From NCBI GenBank assembly GCA_008638375.1, contig CM018048.1:9830040-9894039 (forward strand): a stretch of DNA of 64,000 nt. Direction: 5' to 3'. Position 1 is the first letter of the stretch. Each line of letters starts with the position of its first letter. This DNA comes from Nyssa sinensis. Lineage: Eukaryota > Streptophyta > Magnoliopsida > Cornales > Nyssaceae. Below the pieces are notes generated by a model. That model was not told the DNA's origin. It worked only from the letters and a program-made list of their open reading frames with translations, and searched no databases. This document shows, piece by piece, positions 1 through 11,080 of this stretch. A program made the translations under genes and the position numbers.

Positions 1-1431
1 AAAATTTGCAAAGTAATAATTGTATTCACATTTTATATCTTTGCATAGCCTAAATAAGAAAAATATTGTCGAGGGATATAGAAAAAATAGAGAATAGTGA
101 AGAAACATAAAAATTTCTAATAAAATTGTATATAAATATGTATTTAAAATTCTCAAAAATTCAATTCTTCATTTTAATTTTGAGAGTTCCTATCATTGCT
201 TTTTATAATTTTTTAAATATATTGAACAACTTAAATTGGAAAGATAAAGAAAAGTGTATCATAATTGAACACCATTTGACTGGACATTTAAATTTGGACC
301 AAAAAAAAAGTTATACCAAACCAAGTAGGTCAACTTCTTATTGGCTCTTTTTAAATCTTATAATATAACAAATATTAATTGATTATATCTCAAAGAAGAA
401 AACAAATTGTGCACATATCTTGATATATTATAATTTACAAAAAAAAATATTGAATAGAATAAACTGTAATGTAGATATTATAGTCAAATACAATTAAATA
501 AAAAGTAAATCAATTTTAAATCAAACAAAATTAAAAATAATAAAACTAAATAGATTTGTGATGATCAATCTTTAAGTATATATCATTAATTTAATCAAGA
601 TATTTTGGTCAAATATAATCAAATAGAAAATAAAATCATTTTTAAGGGATTATTTAAATTGACAATGTGTTATGGGATTGAAGGAAAGTTTCAGAAGGCT
701 TATGAAGCTAGATGCCACCCATACCTACGTCAATTGTCTAGTTTGTGTGGATGTTTTGATATAACTTCACTCATCAATTGACTAATGCCTCGTTACATTA
801 ACTAGTTTCCATTTTTACACCTTCTCAACTTTAAAAGGCTATCCTTTATTTAATTAAATAGTTTTTAAGTAAGTAATATTAAATTCATAATTTCTTTTAA
901 TGGCTTACGAAATATATTGAGTCACATGTAATATTAAAAGGAAGCACCAAAAAATATATAAGTCGAATTAAAAAATATAATTAAATTAGAAACATTGTAT
1001 ATATGTCTTTATCCTAGTGTAGAATGTTAGTTTATTCTAAATTATAATAAGCACGTGATATTATAAATAAATTATTAAAACATATAATCAGGATTCATTA
1101 ATTGAAGCACAAACAATTAAGAAATACCAAAAGTAAAATAATCAATATTAATCTTTTTGAGACCAATCATGTAATTAAGAAAAGAAGCCAAGAATAAAGA
1201 AATACTCATTTTAATTATCTTGTTGCTAAGGTTGGGAAAAAAAGAAGACAGAAATATGCATGTGATAATACATTGGATGGCCTTCAATTAATAGTTATTG
1301 CTTGCAATATATAATTACGAGCATGATTCTTGACTCAAATGTTGGTGTTTAAATGATATTTAAACATTTATATAGAATAAGATTTATCATCAAATGTTGA
1401 ATTTAATTATTCTAGTAACTAAACAGCAACG
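1..1431. other. AT-rich intergenic DNA, no gene seen
   Basis: Very AT-rich sequence. The only open frames are short and of low complexity, with no recognisable domain, and I see no RNA gene. The last part (about 1400-1431) is a short degenerate copy of the start of the tandem duplication that follows. Confidence 0.7.
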
Positions 1432-1852
1432 TTAGATTTAATTATCCTAGTAACTAAACGATAGTGTTTTGAACCATTTCTATTAGTGACAAAAGCCGAC
1501 AACGTTTTGAAAAAATATTTAAATAAATTTTCTCTAAAAAGATATATATAGAGCGGGCCAAGGCCCGAAACCCGACTTGGTTTGGTGTAGGGTAGGGCGG
1601 TAGGGGCAGCTGCGCGCACGTGTGGTGAACCAAACATGTGCTGGGTCTAAAACAATAACATTAGATTTAATTATCCTAGTAACTAAACGACAATGTTTTA
1701 GACTGTTTCTAACAGTAACAAAAAGAGCAGTATTTTGAAACAATATTTAAATAAATTTTTTTCGAAAAGATATATACTCCACGGGCCAAGGCCCAAACCC
1801 AACCCGGTTCGGAGCTGTGCGGCGGCGCGCGCGTGTGGTGAACCAAGCATGT
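1432..1852. repeat. Tandem duplication, period about 229 bp, with GC-rich core
   Basis: The motif TTAGATTTAATTATCCTAGT occurs at 1432 and again at 1661, and both copies continue through an AAATAAATTTT stretch and a GGGCCAAGGCCC palindrome-like motif (1555-1567 and 1783-1792 regions) to a GTGGTGAACCAA motif (about 1622 and 1835). The GC-rich core, including a run of alternating G and C, stands out sharply from the AT-rich surroundings. The small open frames on both strands are by-products of the duplication and resemble no protein I know. Confidence 0.75.
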
Positions 1853-2579
1853 CCTTCCTCTTCCAAAAAACTTGGGTGCCCCTTAGGGCTCAAATCTTCT
1901 TTCAAGATAATTGTATATATACTTTTTAAAAGCCTTGTACCCATCTTATGTGACACACAAGTTTTTCACAAGTTTCAAGCTTTTGTTATTATTTTCAAGT
2001 GGTGATGTTTGAAGGTAATTTTTCATTTACTCCTTAATGATTTTGAGCAGCCCAATACATGATATTAATCTCCTCGTGTAGAAGAACACATTTTTATATG
2101 AGTTCACTTTAATTTTAACTCAAAATAACTAATTATTACGCTCAAAAACTCACTTTTCCTAACATTTAAATGATTGATTAATTTTGTGACACTTGAATCA
2201 TATGTTTATCAATGAAAATGTAAAACATTTTTTGAGAAAATTTCCATAGTTATTATTATAAGATGGATTTGTTTTGTAATATTTTTATCTCCTTAATTTA
2301 AATGACTAATTAATTTTGTGGTATTTCAAGAATATTTTTGTCAAAAAAATTGTGAAATATTTTTAAACAGGTATTCATATTTTTATATATAACATAGATA
2401 TTGATATAGATATATTTTGATTGAGCAGTGGAAATTACTTTGTATAATTGACAATTGGGATAGAAAAGTGTGTACACATCAATTCTAATATGCACCTAAA
2501 GTATGTACACGCAGCCATTCTGTTCAGATCATCGTCAATCAAAGATATAATGATTTAAATAATATAATGCCCAACTTAC
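1853..2579. other. AT-rich intergenic DNA, nothing recognised
   Basis: No coding, RNA or repeat feature could be supported in this stretch on either strand. Confidence 0.6.
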
Positions 2580-3060
2580 GAGGTGTCGTAATGGTTAGTC
2601 AAACGCTGGAAGAAGAAAGTGGATGAGAAGTCACGGACTTACAGTCTAATAGTACAAATTTAAAAGGACAATTGATTTTACATTTTTTTTTCACCCCCAT
2701 TTTACATCTCTTTTTAACCCAACAATCCACCTCATTTGGTTACCCAGTTACTCTTTCTTAATCAACTTTTCTTTTACATCATTTTCCCCACAGTATTATT
2801 TTACATCATCCCCCCCCCCCCCCCCCCCCCCCCAACAATATTATTACTTTGAAAGTGTCACTGTCAACTGGTGTTTATAGTGGTGAGAATATGAATTTTA
2901 CTCCAATACTTTTTTTTTCTAATCAAAATAATCCAACTTTTATTTTTCATCATTTTTCTCCAAAATATTATTGCTTTGAAAGGGTCAAGTTGTGTTTTTG
3001 GTGGTGAGAATATGATTTTTACTTCAATACTTTTTTTTTAATAATCAAAATGAGATAGAA
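2580..3060. repeat. Dispersed block R, copy 1 (with poly-C tract)
   Basis: The block has recurring landmarks: GAGAAGTCACGGACTTACA, CCCCCATTTTACATCTCTTTT, ACATCATTTTCCCC, TATTATTACTTTGAAAG and GGTGGTGAGAATATGA. These recur in the same order at 4540-4773 (partial) and 6690-7250, and in part at 3770-3890 and 5290-5410. It encodes nothing recognisable. The GTGAGAAGTCAC landmark also recurs upstream of the receptor genes (about 7858 and 26140), so this family of blocks is tied to the gene cluster's 5' flanks. Confidence 0.6.
2812..2833. repeat. Poly-C homopolymer of 22 bases
   Basis: An uninterrupted run of C (G on the other strand) inside block R. The equivalent position in the other block copies is not C-rich, so it is a local expansion or possibly an assembly or sequencing artefact. 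Confidence 0.85.
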
Positions 3061-3599
3061 AAGAATGCATAACATAGAAGACTTAAATCTACTAAATTTG
3101 CTTCAAAAAGATTTACCATGGTACTAAAACTTCATACTGCAATTGTTCAAACAAATTCATATCTAGGCCAAAAATAATTCATCGTAATTCAAATATGATT
3201 TTTACCCTACTTTAGCCATTAATTTGAGTCACCTTGGGCAAACTTTTTTGGCTAATTTTTATTCATGTCTTAAGCTATTTGTGGTCAACCTTCGAAAATG
3301 TTTTTGAACAATAGTTGGGACTATTTTGGGTCATTGTTTTAAGACGCATTAGAGACATTTTTAGAACTATCTTGGAGGTTATGCTTTGACATGACTTAGA
3401 TTATTTTTAACTATTGGTTGGAGAGGTATTTGACTAGTATTTGAAACTCATCTTGGGTAAGTCTAAATAGCATTTTTCATTCTTAATTTTAGAAAATATG
3501 AGAAAATTAATATGTAATCAGTTAAATCCATTCAATTTTATTTTGTTAATTCTTTTTAGGTCATCTTTAATCATTTTTTGAGTTTTGAAAATTTAAGAC
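3061..3599. other. AT-rich intergenic DNA, nothing recognised
   Basis: No gene or clear repeat beyond weak similarity to neighbouring blocks. Confidence 0.5.
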
Positions 3600-4405
3600 A
3601 TGATATAAAATGAACAGTTTTGTCATTTTTAAAAAAACAATTAACAGGAGGAAAATATGTATATATTATTTTATAAAATAAGAGAGGTCAATATAATTTC
3701 AGAAACTTCAAAATCAGTGTAATTGTTATAAATCTTAATAAAAGTCAATGTAATTTATCTTTTTTTTTAATCAAAATAATTCAACTTTTATTTTACATCA
3801 TTTTTCCCATAATATTATTACTTTGAAAGGGTCAAGTTGTGTTTTTGGTGGTGAGAATATGATTTTAATTCAATATTTTTTAAAAAAAAAAATCATAATA
3901 AGATAAAAAAGCGTACAAGACATAAAAAATTTTAAGTCCACTGAATCACTTTAAAAGAGCCTAATTCTTTTATGACTAAACCACCTTAAAAGGACCATAT
4001 TTGTCTTAAGTCCACTGAACCACTTCAAAAAAAAACCTAATTCTTGAGAGGAGGTTGAAACCTTAAATACCTTTACGCACCAAATTCTATATCAATGTGA
4101 GATTTTTTACTTTTTAGTCCAATAACACAATAAGCCAAAAATGGTTTAGTGGTGGTGTGTGGCTGAAAAGACTGAAATTGAATTGAAGTTACTAGTGGCG
4201 GGTGGCGGGCATTCCCCACTTGACAAAGTGATTTTATATCGGTATTGTTAATTAAAGCTTTTAAAAAATTAAGACCTAAACTTTCAGAAGTTTAGAAGTT
4301 GAAATACTTGTATTTGATATTTAGTTGTTTGTTTTGATAATACGTGTCTCATGTGGATGTACAAATGAGCATTTTAGTAGTATCTAGCATTTATTGTTTT
4401 AATCA
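3600..4405. repeat. Direct repeat, copy 1 (partner about 5105-5890)
   Basis: This 0.8-kb segment is repeated about 1.5 kb downstream in the same orientation. Shared landmarks include AAAATGAACAGTTT, AAGTCCACTGAACCACTT, GTGGTGTGTGGCTGAAAAGA and CCCCACTTGACAAA. A third partial copy lies at about 24600-24900. Its first 170 bp equals the right arm of the inverted-repeat element at 4774-5280, so a transposon end is included in the repeated unit. No coding content is evident. Confidence 0.65.
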
Positions 4406-4539
4406 ATTCCTTTATAATATAAATTTTTTCAAAGTTTTAATATTTTTAAAGATTAGATATGTACTTGCTAAACAATAAAAAATTTAAAATCAATACATTT
4501 ATATTTTACAAAATTAATTCTAGCCTTCCCAAAGGTCCT

Positions 4540-4773
4540 CCCCAATTACTTTTTTTCCAACTTTTATTTTACATTTCTTTTTCACCCGTCAAATGATTCC
4601 CCATTTTACATCTCTTTTTGACCCAAACAATCCACCTCCTCTGGTTGCCCGGTTACACTTTTTTTTTTAAACTTTTATTTTACATCATGGCCATAATATT
4701 ATTACTTTGAAAGTGTCAACTTGTGTTTATGGTGGTCCTAATATGAATTTTATTCCAATACTTTTATTTTTGT
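4540..4773. repeat. Dispersed block R, partial copy
   Basis: It carries the same landmark order as 2640-2900 (ATTTTACATCTCTTTTTGACCC, ATCATGGCCATAATATTATTACTTTGAAAG) but stops at the left end of the inverted-repeat element at 4774. That suggests the element inserted into this block. Confidence 0.55.
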
Positions 4774-5280
4774 GATAAATTACACTGATCTTTCCTAATA
4801 TTTATACTGACCTTCTTTAAAGTTTTTGAAATTATACCGACCTCTCTTATTTTATAAAAGAATATACACATACTTTCTTTCAGTCAATTTTTTTCTTCGA
4901 AATGACAAAATTATCATTTTTATCTTTTTTTTTTTCAATATTTTAAATCCTGACTAATTTTTTTTTATTTTTTAAATAAATATTGATAAAAACCTTAAAT
5001 TTATTTTTATATAAAATAAAAATAAGTTATTTACCTTAAATTTATTTTTAAATAAAAAAATTAAAAAATCTTTAAAAAAATTTAGAATAAATTAGTCAAA
5101 ATTGAAAAAGTATAAAAGTAAATAAACAAAATGAACAGTTTCGTCATTTTGAAGAAAAAAATTTGACAAGAGAAAGGTATGTATATAATATTTTGTAAAA
5201 TAAAAAATGTTAATATAATTTCAAAAATCTCAATATCAGTGTAATTGTTATAAATCCGAAAGAAAGTCAGTGTAATTTAT
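4774..5280. mobile_element. MITE-like inverted-repeat element, about 507 bp
   Basis: The left arm starts GATAAATTACACTGATCTTTC. The right end, read on the minus strand, starts ATAAATTACACTGACTTTC. The arms stay complementary by eye for roughly 150-170 bp, including the internal TTTTTTTCTTCGAAATGAC / GTCATTTTGAAGAAAAAAA pair at the inner end. The flanks are TATTTTTGT (4765-4773) and TATTTTTTT (5281-5289), a 9-bp target-site duplication with one mismatch. Long arms plus a 9-bp duplication fit a non-autonomous Mutator-like MITE. No protein is encoded. Confidence 0.55.
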
Positions 5281-5289
5281 TATTTTTTT

Positions 5290-5890
5290 AATCAAAATAT
5301 TTCAACTTTTATTTTACATTATTTTCCCCACAATATTATTACTTTGAAAGGGTCAAGTTGTGTTTTTGGTGGTGAGAATATGATTTTAATTCAATATTTT
5401 TTAAAAAAATCATAATAAGATAAAAAAGAGTACAAGACATAAAAAATTTAAGTCCACTGAACCACTTTAAAGGAGCCTAATTCTTCTATGACTAAACCAC
5501 CTTAAAAGGACCTAATTGTCTTAAGTCCACTGAACCACTTCAAAAAAAACCTAATTCTTGAGAGGAGAGTGAAATCTTAAAAACATTTACGCACCAAATT
5601 CTATATCAATGTGAGTTTTTTTATTTTTTAGTCCAATACAATAAGCTAAAATGGTTTAGTGGTGGTGTGTGGCTGAAAAGACTGAAATTGAATTGAAGTG
5701 TCTAGCGGCGGGCGGCGTGCCTCCCCCACTTGACAAATTGATTTTATATCAGTATTTTTAATTAAAGCTTTTAAAAAATTAAGACTTAACTCTCAAAGTT
5801 GAAATACTTTGTTTGTTCCGATAACACGAGTCCCGTGTGTATATACAAACGAGCGTTCTAATAATATCTACAATAATATTGTTTTAATCA
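5290..5890. repeat. Direct repeat, copy 2 (partner about 3770-4405)
   Basis: Second copy of the segment described at 3600-4405, in the same orientation and diverged by small indels. No coding content. Confidence 0.6.
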
Positions 5891-5984
5891 AAAACAAAGG
5901 TTTGTCTTCTGAACCATATAGATCAACGAACAAGCTATGATATTGCTAAACAAGATTTACATAACATAGTGCCTAGTATGCAGT

Positions 5985-6475
5985 GTAATAATGGTAGGCG
6001 AGAAGTCTAATAGTACTAATTAAAGGTTATCCGCGGTATAGTAATGATGGTTGAGAAGTTCAATAATGTCATCTTAATGGTGGGTGAGAATTCCAATAGT
6101 ATCAATTAAAGGCTGTTCGCGGTGTGGATGAGAAGTTCAATAGTACTAATTAAAGGTTATAATAATGGTGGGTGAGAAGTCCAATAGTATTAATTAAACG
6201 TCATACGCAGTGTAGGAGGTGGGTGAGAAGTCCAATAATATTAATTAAAGACTTTTCGTGGTGTAGTAACGGTGGGTGAGAGGTCGAATAATACTAATTA
6301 AAGGCTCTATGCGGTGTAAGAATGGTGGATGAGAAGTTTAACACTATTAATTAAAGACTATTTGCGGTGTAGAAATGGCGGGTGACAGTCCAACAATACT
6401 AATTAAAAGCTATATGCGGTAAAGTGATGGTAGGTGAGAAGTCCAATAGTACTAATTAAAGACTGATTAATTACA
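5985..6475. repeat. Minisatellite, period 52-53 bp, about ten copies
   Basis: Degenerate units have the consensus order GGTGGGTGAGAAGTCCAATA, then TACTAATTAAAG, then GCGGTGTAG. The GAGAA-type landmark falls at about 6000, 6052, 6085, 6130, 6173, 6225, 6278, 6331, 6383 and 6436. Most intervals are therefore 52-53 bp, with three shortened units. Non-coding. Confidence 0.8.
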
Positions 6476-6689
6476 AGTTGAAGTCAGTGGAGGCCCTTTA
6501 AAATAAAATACAAAGGCGTATTTGTGTTTGCTTCCATGATAGCTTCATTTATCCGTCCCTGACTCAATTAGGAAGTTTCATATTTATGAGAAGAGTAATA
6601 TTATATTTATTTAATAATTTTATTAAAAATAGTTATATAAAATAATGTTATATTAATTATATAAATATTTTTAATAAATATAAATTATT

Positions 6690-7250
6690 ATTATGAGAAA
6701 GTCACGGACTTACATTCTAATAGTACAAATTCAAAAGGATGATTGATTGCAACCTGCAAGTTGCGTACAAAGAAGGCCTTGTCTGGAACCAATCATGTCT
6801 CTTTTTGACCCATCAATCGACTTCCTTTGATTCCCCCAATTACTTTTTTTCAGACTTTTATTTTACATTTCTTTTTCACCCCCATTTTACATCTCTTTTC
6901 GACCCAACAATCCACCTCATTTGGTTTCCCGGTTACTTTTTTTTTTTTTTTTTTTCCAACGTTTATTTTACATCATTTTCCCCACAATTTTATTACTTTG
7001 AAAGTGTCACTGTCAACTTGTGTTTATGGTGGTGAGAATATGAATTTTACTCCAATACTTTTTTTTTTCTAATCAAAATAATTCAACTTTTTTTTTATAT
7101 CATTTTTTCCCCCAAAATATTAGTACTTTGAAACGGTCAAGTTGTGTTTTTGGAGGTGAGAATATGATTGTTACTTCAATACTTTCTTTTTTAATAATCA
7201 AAATAAGATAGGAAAAAATGCAGAACATAAAAGACTTAAATTTACTAAAT
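6690..7250. repeat. Dispersed block R, copy with T-tract
   Basis: This is the most complete relative of block R at 2580-3060. It contains GAAAGTCACGGACTTACA, CCCCCATTTTACATCTCTTTT and two successive GGTGAGAATATGA motifs, plus a T homopolymer around 6938-6955. The frames open here are low-complexity Phe/Thr-rich and not convincing genes. Confidence 0.55.
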
Positions 7251-8027
7251 AATCAAAAGAATTTTGGAAAAAAAATGAACTAAAAGGTTGTACTTGAAAA
7301 TTGTAAAAACATTCAAATAAAAAAAAATTTCGGACCCAGTCAAGCTAGCTCCGTCCATGCCTACAACTGCATGGTTTTAAGTGACTTGTAAATGAAACAT
7401 ATTTATAATATTAATTATTAAAGAGATAAAAAAAAGTTATATATATAAATATATATCTAATTTATGACATATTTTAATAATTATATTTATTAATAATTTA
7501 ACATGATTAAAATTAAAAGTACAATATGACAACAAAAAATATAATTTTTTTATTTGAAATAAATATTAAGAATTTTTTTTATGTTATTACATATTTTTTT
7601 ATGTTAAAATTAAAAGCCCACAATTGCAAGTTGAGTATTATATATTTTTTTTATAAAAAATTAAAATATTATTAAAAAGTTACATATTAAATGTTGTTTT
7701 AGTACCAAAATTATTTATATGTAAAATATACTAATTGATTAATGAAAGTAAAAAAAATAATAATAATTAATAAATTCTTAATTTTTTATATTCATTAATT
7801 ATAAGTAATAGTACGCGACGTAGTAATGGTGGGTTTCACGCAGAAAGAATGAAGAGGGTGAGAAGTCACAGACTTACGGTCCAATAATACAAAAAATAAT
7901 GTTATGGATATTTTTATCCCATTTTAATTTCAAGAGATTCATTAATTTTTAAATAAAAAATATTATATCACTCATATGAGATAATAAGACAAAAATCGAA
8001 TAAAAAATTCTCATAGTATAAATTAAA

Positions 8028-8165
8028 AGCTGATTGATTGCAAGTTGGGGACAGAGGAGGGCCCTTTAAGAGAAAAAAATATGCAGGGCGTGTTTGCTTC
8101 AATGATAGCTTCATTTATCCTGACCTGACCAAATTGCAACCTTTCATATTTCTTTTGGACAATAA
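8028..8165 (+). promoter_or_regulatory. Repeated 5'-flank module of CNL-1
   Basis: A conserved upstream block with landmarks GCTGATTGATTGCAAGTTG, GAGGAGGGCCCTTTAAGA, GTGTTTGCTTC-ATGATAGCT and ATTGCAACCTTTCAT. Related copies are found upstream of CNL-2 (about 26310-26395), at 6465-6570, at 24500-24600 and in a three-unit tandem array at 24990-25345. Its repeated association with receptor 5' flanks suggests promoter or UTR sequence, but that is inference. Confidence 0.4.
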
Positions 8166-8201
8166 GTTTTTCAGTGTTATAGCGTTCTTTTAATCCAACT
8201 G

Positions 8202-8207
8202 TATAAG
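8202..8207 (+). promoter_or_regulatory. Possible TATA box of CNL-1
   Basis: TATAAG lies 74 bp upstream of the chosen ATG. The same hexamer occurs at 26445-26450, 75 bp upstream of the CNL-2 ATG, in otherwise conserved context. That spacing would allow only a short 5' leader; the transcription start is not visible. Confidence 0.35.
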
Positions 8208-8275
8208 CCCTTCCTCAACTATTGTATCCACCGTTTCAGAGACACGTACGCTACCTGGAGAAAAGTAATCAGACA

Positions 8276-11080
8276 ATGGCAGAGAGTGCTGTTACCTTTC
8301 TGCTCAACCAGCTTACGCCCTTCCTCAATGAAAAGGTGAAACTGCTAGGAGGAATTCGGGAAGAATTTGTGAGCATCAGAGACGAATTGGAGCGCATGAG
8401 GGCTTTCCTGAGAGTTGCTGATGCAATGGAAGATAGTGACCCACAACTCCAAGTATGGGTTAAGCAAGTGCGGGACGTGGCCTATGACACTGAAGATGTT
8501 CTTGATGAATTCATGCTGCGCCTGGCACATCATCCTGCAGATGGATTCTATGGTTTTCTTCGTAAGATTTGTTTCTCTATTAAGAACTTGAAAGCTCGCC
8601 ACCGAATTGCATTAGAAATACGAAGAATTCAATCTCGAGTTCCCAAAATTCCTGAGGGATATCAGAGATATCGTTACCAATTTAATATCTCAGAGCAAGG
8701 CTCCACCTCCACTCCTGTTGTCAACAAGCCATGTTATGATCATCGTCGACATGATGCACTTTTACTTGAAGAAGCTGAGATTGTGGGAATTGACAGGCAC
8801 AAGAACCAATTGATTAAGTGGCTTGTGGAGGACAATCCAAGATTCAAAGTCATTTCGGTGGTGGGAATGGGGGGATTGGGAAAAACCACTTTGGTAAAGA
8901 AAGTTTATGAAGATGTACAAGTAAAGCGACATTTTCAAAATCATGCTTGGATCACCGTTTCGCAATCATTCAAGATTGAGGAGCTCTTAAAGAACCTTAT
9001 TCGACAACTCTTTGATGAAATCAAGCAACCACTTCCTCAAAGGGCGGAAGCCATGGACATCACTGAGCTAACAATGCAAATCAAAGAATTTCTCCAACAG
9101 AGCAGGTATGTGATTGCTTTAGATGATGTGTGGAGCATAGATGCATGGCACTCTGTCAAATTAGCATTGCCTGACAACACTTGTGGCAGTCGTGTATTGC
9201 TCACAACACGCATTGTTGATATAGCTTCTACCACAAGTACTGTAGACTCCCATGGTCACTTCCATCGTATGGAGGCCTTGACTGAAGAAGAGTCTTGGAC
9301 TTTGTTTTGTAGAAAGACATTTCAAGATAATTGCTGCCCTGACCATTTAAAGGAATTCTCTCTGAGTATCCTACGAAAATGTGAGGGCTTGCCTCTTGCA
9401 ATTGTGGCAATAAGTGGTGTTTTGGCTACCAAGGACAAGAATGGAATACACGAATGGGAAATGGTTCAACGGAGCCTTGGTGTTGAATTAGAAGGCAATG
9501 TCAAACTCGAGAGCATGAAAAGAATACTTCTTTTAAGTTACAATGATTTGCCTGATCACTATCTAAAAATTTGTTTCTTGTACTTGATCATTTTTCCTGA
9601 GGATCACATGATTGAGTGTATGAGATTGATTCGGCTATGGATTGCTGAAGGGTTCATTGAAGTGAGAGAAGGAAGGACATTAGAAGAAGTTGCAGAGGGA
9701 TATCTCAATGACCTTGTTAATAGAAGCTTGATTCAAGTAGCAAAGTTAACCACATATGGAAGGGTCAGAATGTGCCGCATCCATGACCTTATTCGTGAAA
9801 TTTTTGTATCAAAGTCAAAAGAACAAAACATTATGGCAATAACTACTGGATCAAACACGAAGTGGCCAGAAAGAGTTCGACGCCTATCAATCCAAAACAC
9901 CTTGGAAAATGTACAACAAAACAGGTCATTTTCTCAACTTCGTTCTTTGCTCATGTTCGAGGTGATGGATCCACTATGCAAGTCATCGATGCCCATGTTG
10001 TTCAATGGTTGTTTGAGGTTGCTGAAGGTTTTAGACTTGAGAGGTACTTCTTTGGAGATAGTTCCAAATGAAGTTTTCAAATTATTCCATCTTAGGTATT
10101 TAAGCTTGAGGGAAACCGATGTGAAAATGCTTCCAAAATCCATTGGGAATCTTCGAAAACTAGAAACCTTGGATCTTAAAGGCACCTATGTCACTGAGTT
10201 GCCTATTGAGATCCAAAAGCTTCAACAACTTCGACATCTCCTTGTGTATCGTTACAATACATTAAAACCTTATGGATCCTTTCACGATGCACAAGGTTTT
10301 AAAGTTTCAGCAAAAATAGGAGCATTGTTATCTCTACAGAAGCTTTGTTATATTGAGGTAAACCATTTTAGAGGGGGCCTTAATATGGTGGAAGAGCTTG
10401 GAAGGCTGACCCAATTGAGAAGGTTGGGGATTGAAAAGTTAACAAGAGAAAATGGGATGGCTCTATGCTCCTCCATTGCAAAGCTCCACAATCTTCAATC
10501 ATTGTCCATCACTTCAACAAAAGAGGATGAGATTATAGATCTGCAATCTTTGTCTTCAGCTCCTCAATTTCTCCGAACATTATTTTTGCAAGGGCGTTTA
10601 GAGCAGTTTCCATGCTGGATACCTTCTCTTCATAGCCTGGACAAGGTAATTTTGAGTTGGAGCCATTTAAAAAGTAGTGATGATCCATTGCAATCGCTTC
10701 AAGATTTGCCCAATCTATCAGAACTTGAACTCGTTCAGGCTTACGATGGGGAGGAATTGTGTTTCAAGGCGGGAGGTTTTCAGAGGCTTAAGGAATTATG
10801 GCTTATTACATTAAAAGGGTTGAGATGGGTGACAATGGAGAAGGGCACGATGCCTCGTCTTGAGGAGATGTATATCCGAAATTGTAAATTGATGGAGCAA
10901 GTGCCCTCGGGCATTGAACATCTAACCAACCTTAAATATCTTAATCTCGGTGACATGTCGAATAAATTGTTAACGAGGATAGATCGAGAAATAGGTGTGG
11001 ATTATTGGAAAATAGGTCACATCCCCCAAGTTTGGATTACAGACATAGAGTCAGGTTATTGGAGAGAAGCTTATTTGTAA
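8276..11080 (+). CDS. CNL-1: CC-NBS-LRR disease-resistance protein, RPM1-like
   Basis: An intact, intronless 934-residue receptor. The start is the ATG followed by AESAVTFLL, conserved as MAESAV and MAVSAV in the two sister genes; the frame stays open upstream but has no better ATG. Domains: Rx-type N-terminal coiled coil (about 1-150) with the EDVID-class motif EDVLDEF at 73-79; NB-ARC with P-loop GMGGLGKTT at 197-205, RNBS-A near 220-232, kinase-2 ALDDVW at 281-286, RNBS-B GSRVLLTTR at 304-312, GLPL at 371-374, RNBS-D CFLYLIIFPED at 433-443 and an MHD-position triplet IHD at 502-504; then leucine-rich repeats from about 555 to 920. The family comprises intracellular ATP/ADP-switched immune sensors that trigger defence on effector perception, often at the plasma membrane through a guarded partner. 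Length and motif order are normal for RPM1-like proteins. The partner or effector cannot be told from sequence. Confidence 0.96.
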   Translation: MAESAVTFLLNQLTPFLNEKVKLLGGIREEFVSIRDELERMRAFLRVADAMEDSDPQLQVWVKQVRDVAYDTEDVLDEFMLRLAHHPADGFYGFLRKICFSIKNLKARHRIALEIRRIQSRVPKIPEGYQRYRYQFNISEQGSTSTPVVNKPCYDHRRHDALLLEEAEIVGIDRHKNQLIKWLVEDNPRFKVISVVGMGGLGKTTLVKKVYEDVQVKRHFQNHAWITVSQSFKIEELLKNLIRQLFDEIKQPLPQRAEAMDITELTMQIKEFLQQSRYVIALDDVWSIDAWHSVKLALPDNTCGSRVLLTTRIVDIASTTSTVDSHGHFHRMEALTEEESWTLFCRKTFQDNCCPDHLKEFSLSILRKCEGLPLAIVAISGVLATKDKNGIHEWEMVQRSLGVELEGNVKLESMKRILLLSYNDLPDHYLKICFLYLIIFPEDHMIECMRLIRLWIAEGFIEVREGRTLEEVAEGYLNDLVNRSLIQVAKLTTYGRVRMCRIHDLIREIFVSKSKEQNIMAITTGSNTKWPERVRRLSIQNTLENVQQNRSFSQLRSLLMFEVMDPLCKSSMPMLFNGCLRLLKVLDLRGTSLEIVPNEVFKLFHLRYLSLRETDVKMLPKSIGNLRKLETLDLKGTYVTELPIEIQKLQQLRHLLVYRYNTLKPYGSFHDAQGFKVSAKIGALLSLQKLCYIEVNHFRGGLNMVEELGRLTQLRRLGIEKLTRENGMALCSSIAKLHNLQSLSITSTKEDEIIDLQSLSSAPQFLRTLFLQGRLEQFPCWIPSLHSLDKVILSWSHLKSSDDPLQSLQDLPNLSELELVQAYDGEELCFKAGGFQRLKELWLITLKGLRWVTMEKGTMPRLEEMYIRNCKLMEQVPSGIEHLTNLKYLNLGDMSNKLLTRIDREIGVDYWKIGHIPQVWITDIESGYWREAYL

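Noticed and set aside
126..368. 80-codon frame near the window start
   Set aside because: AT-rich Ile/Leu/Phe/Asn composition, no motif, no supporting context.
6739..7072. Two overlapping frames of 80-98 codons
   Set aside because: They run through T tracts in a repeated non-coding block and are rich in Phe and Ser. The sister blocks do not keep the frame.
8345..10185. Several minus-strand frames of 60-85 codons opposite CNL-1, and the same opposite CNL-2 and CNL-3
   Set aside because: They are shadows of the receptor reading frame, recurring at the same places in all copies because the sense sequence is conserved.
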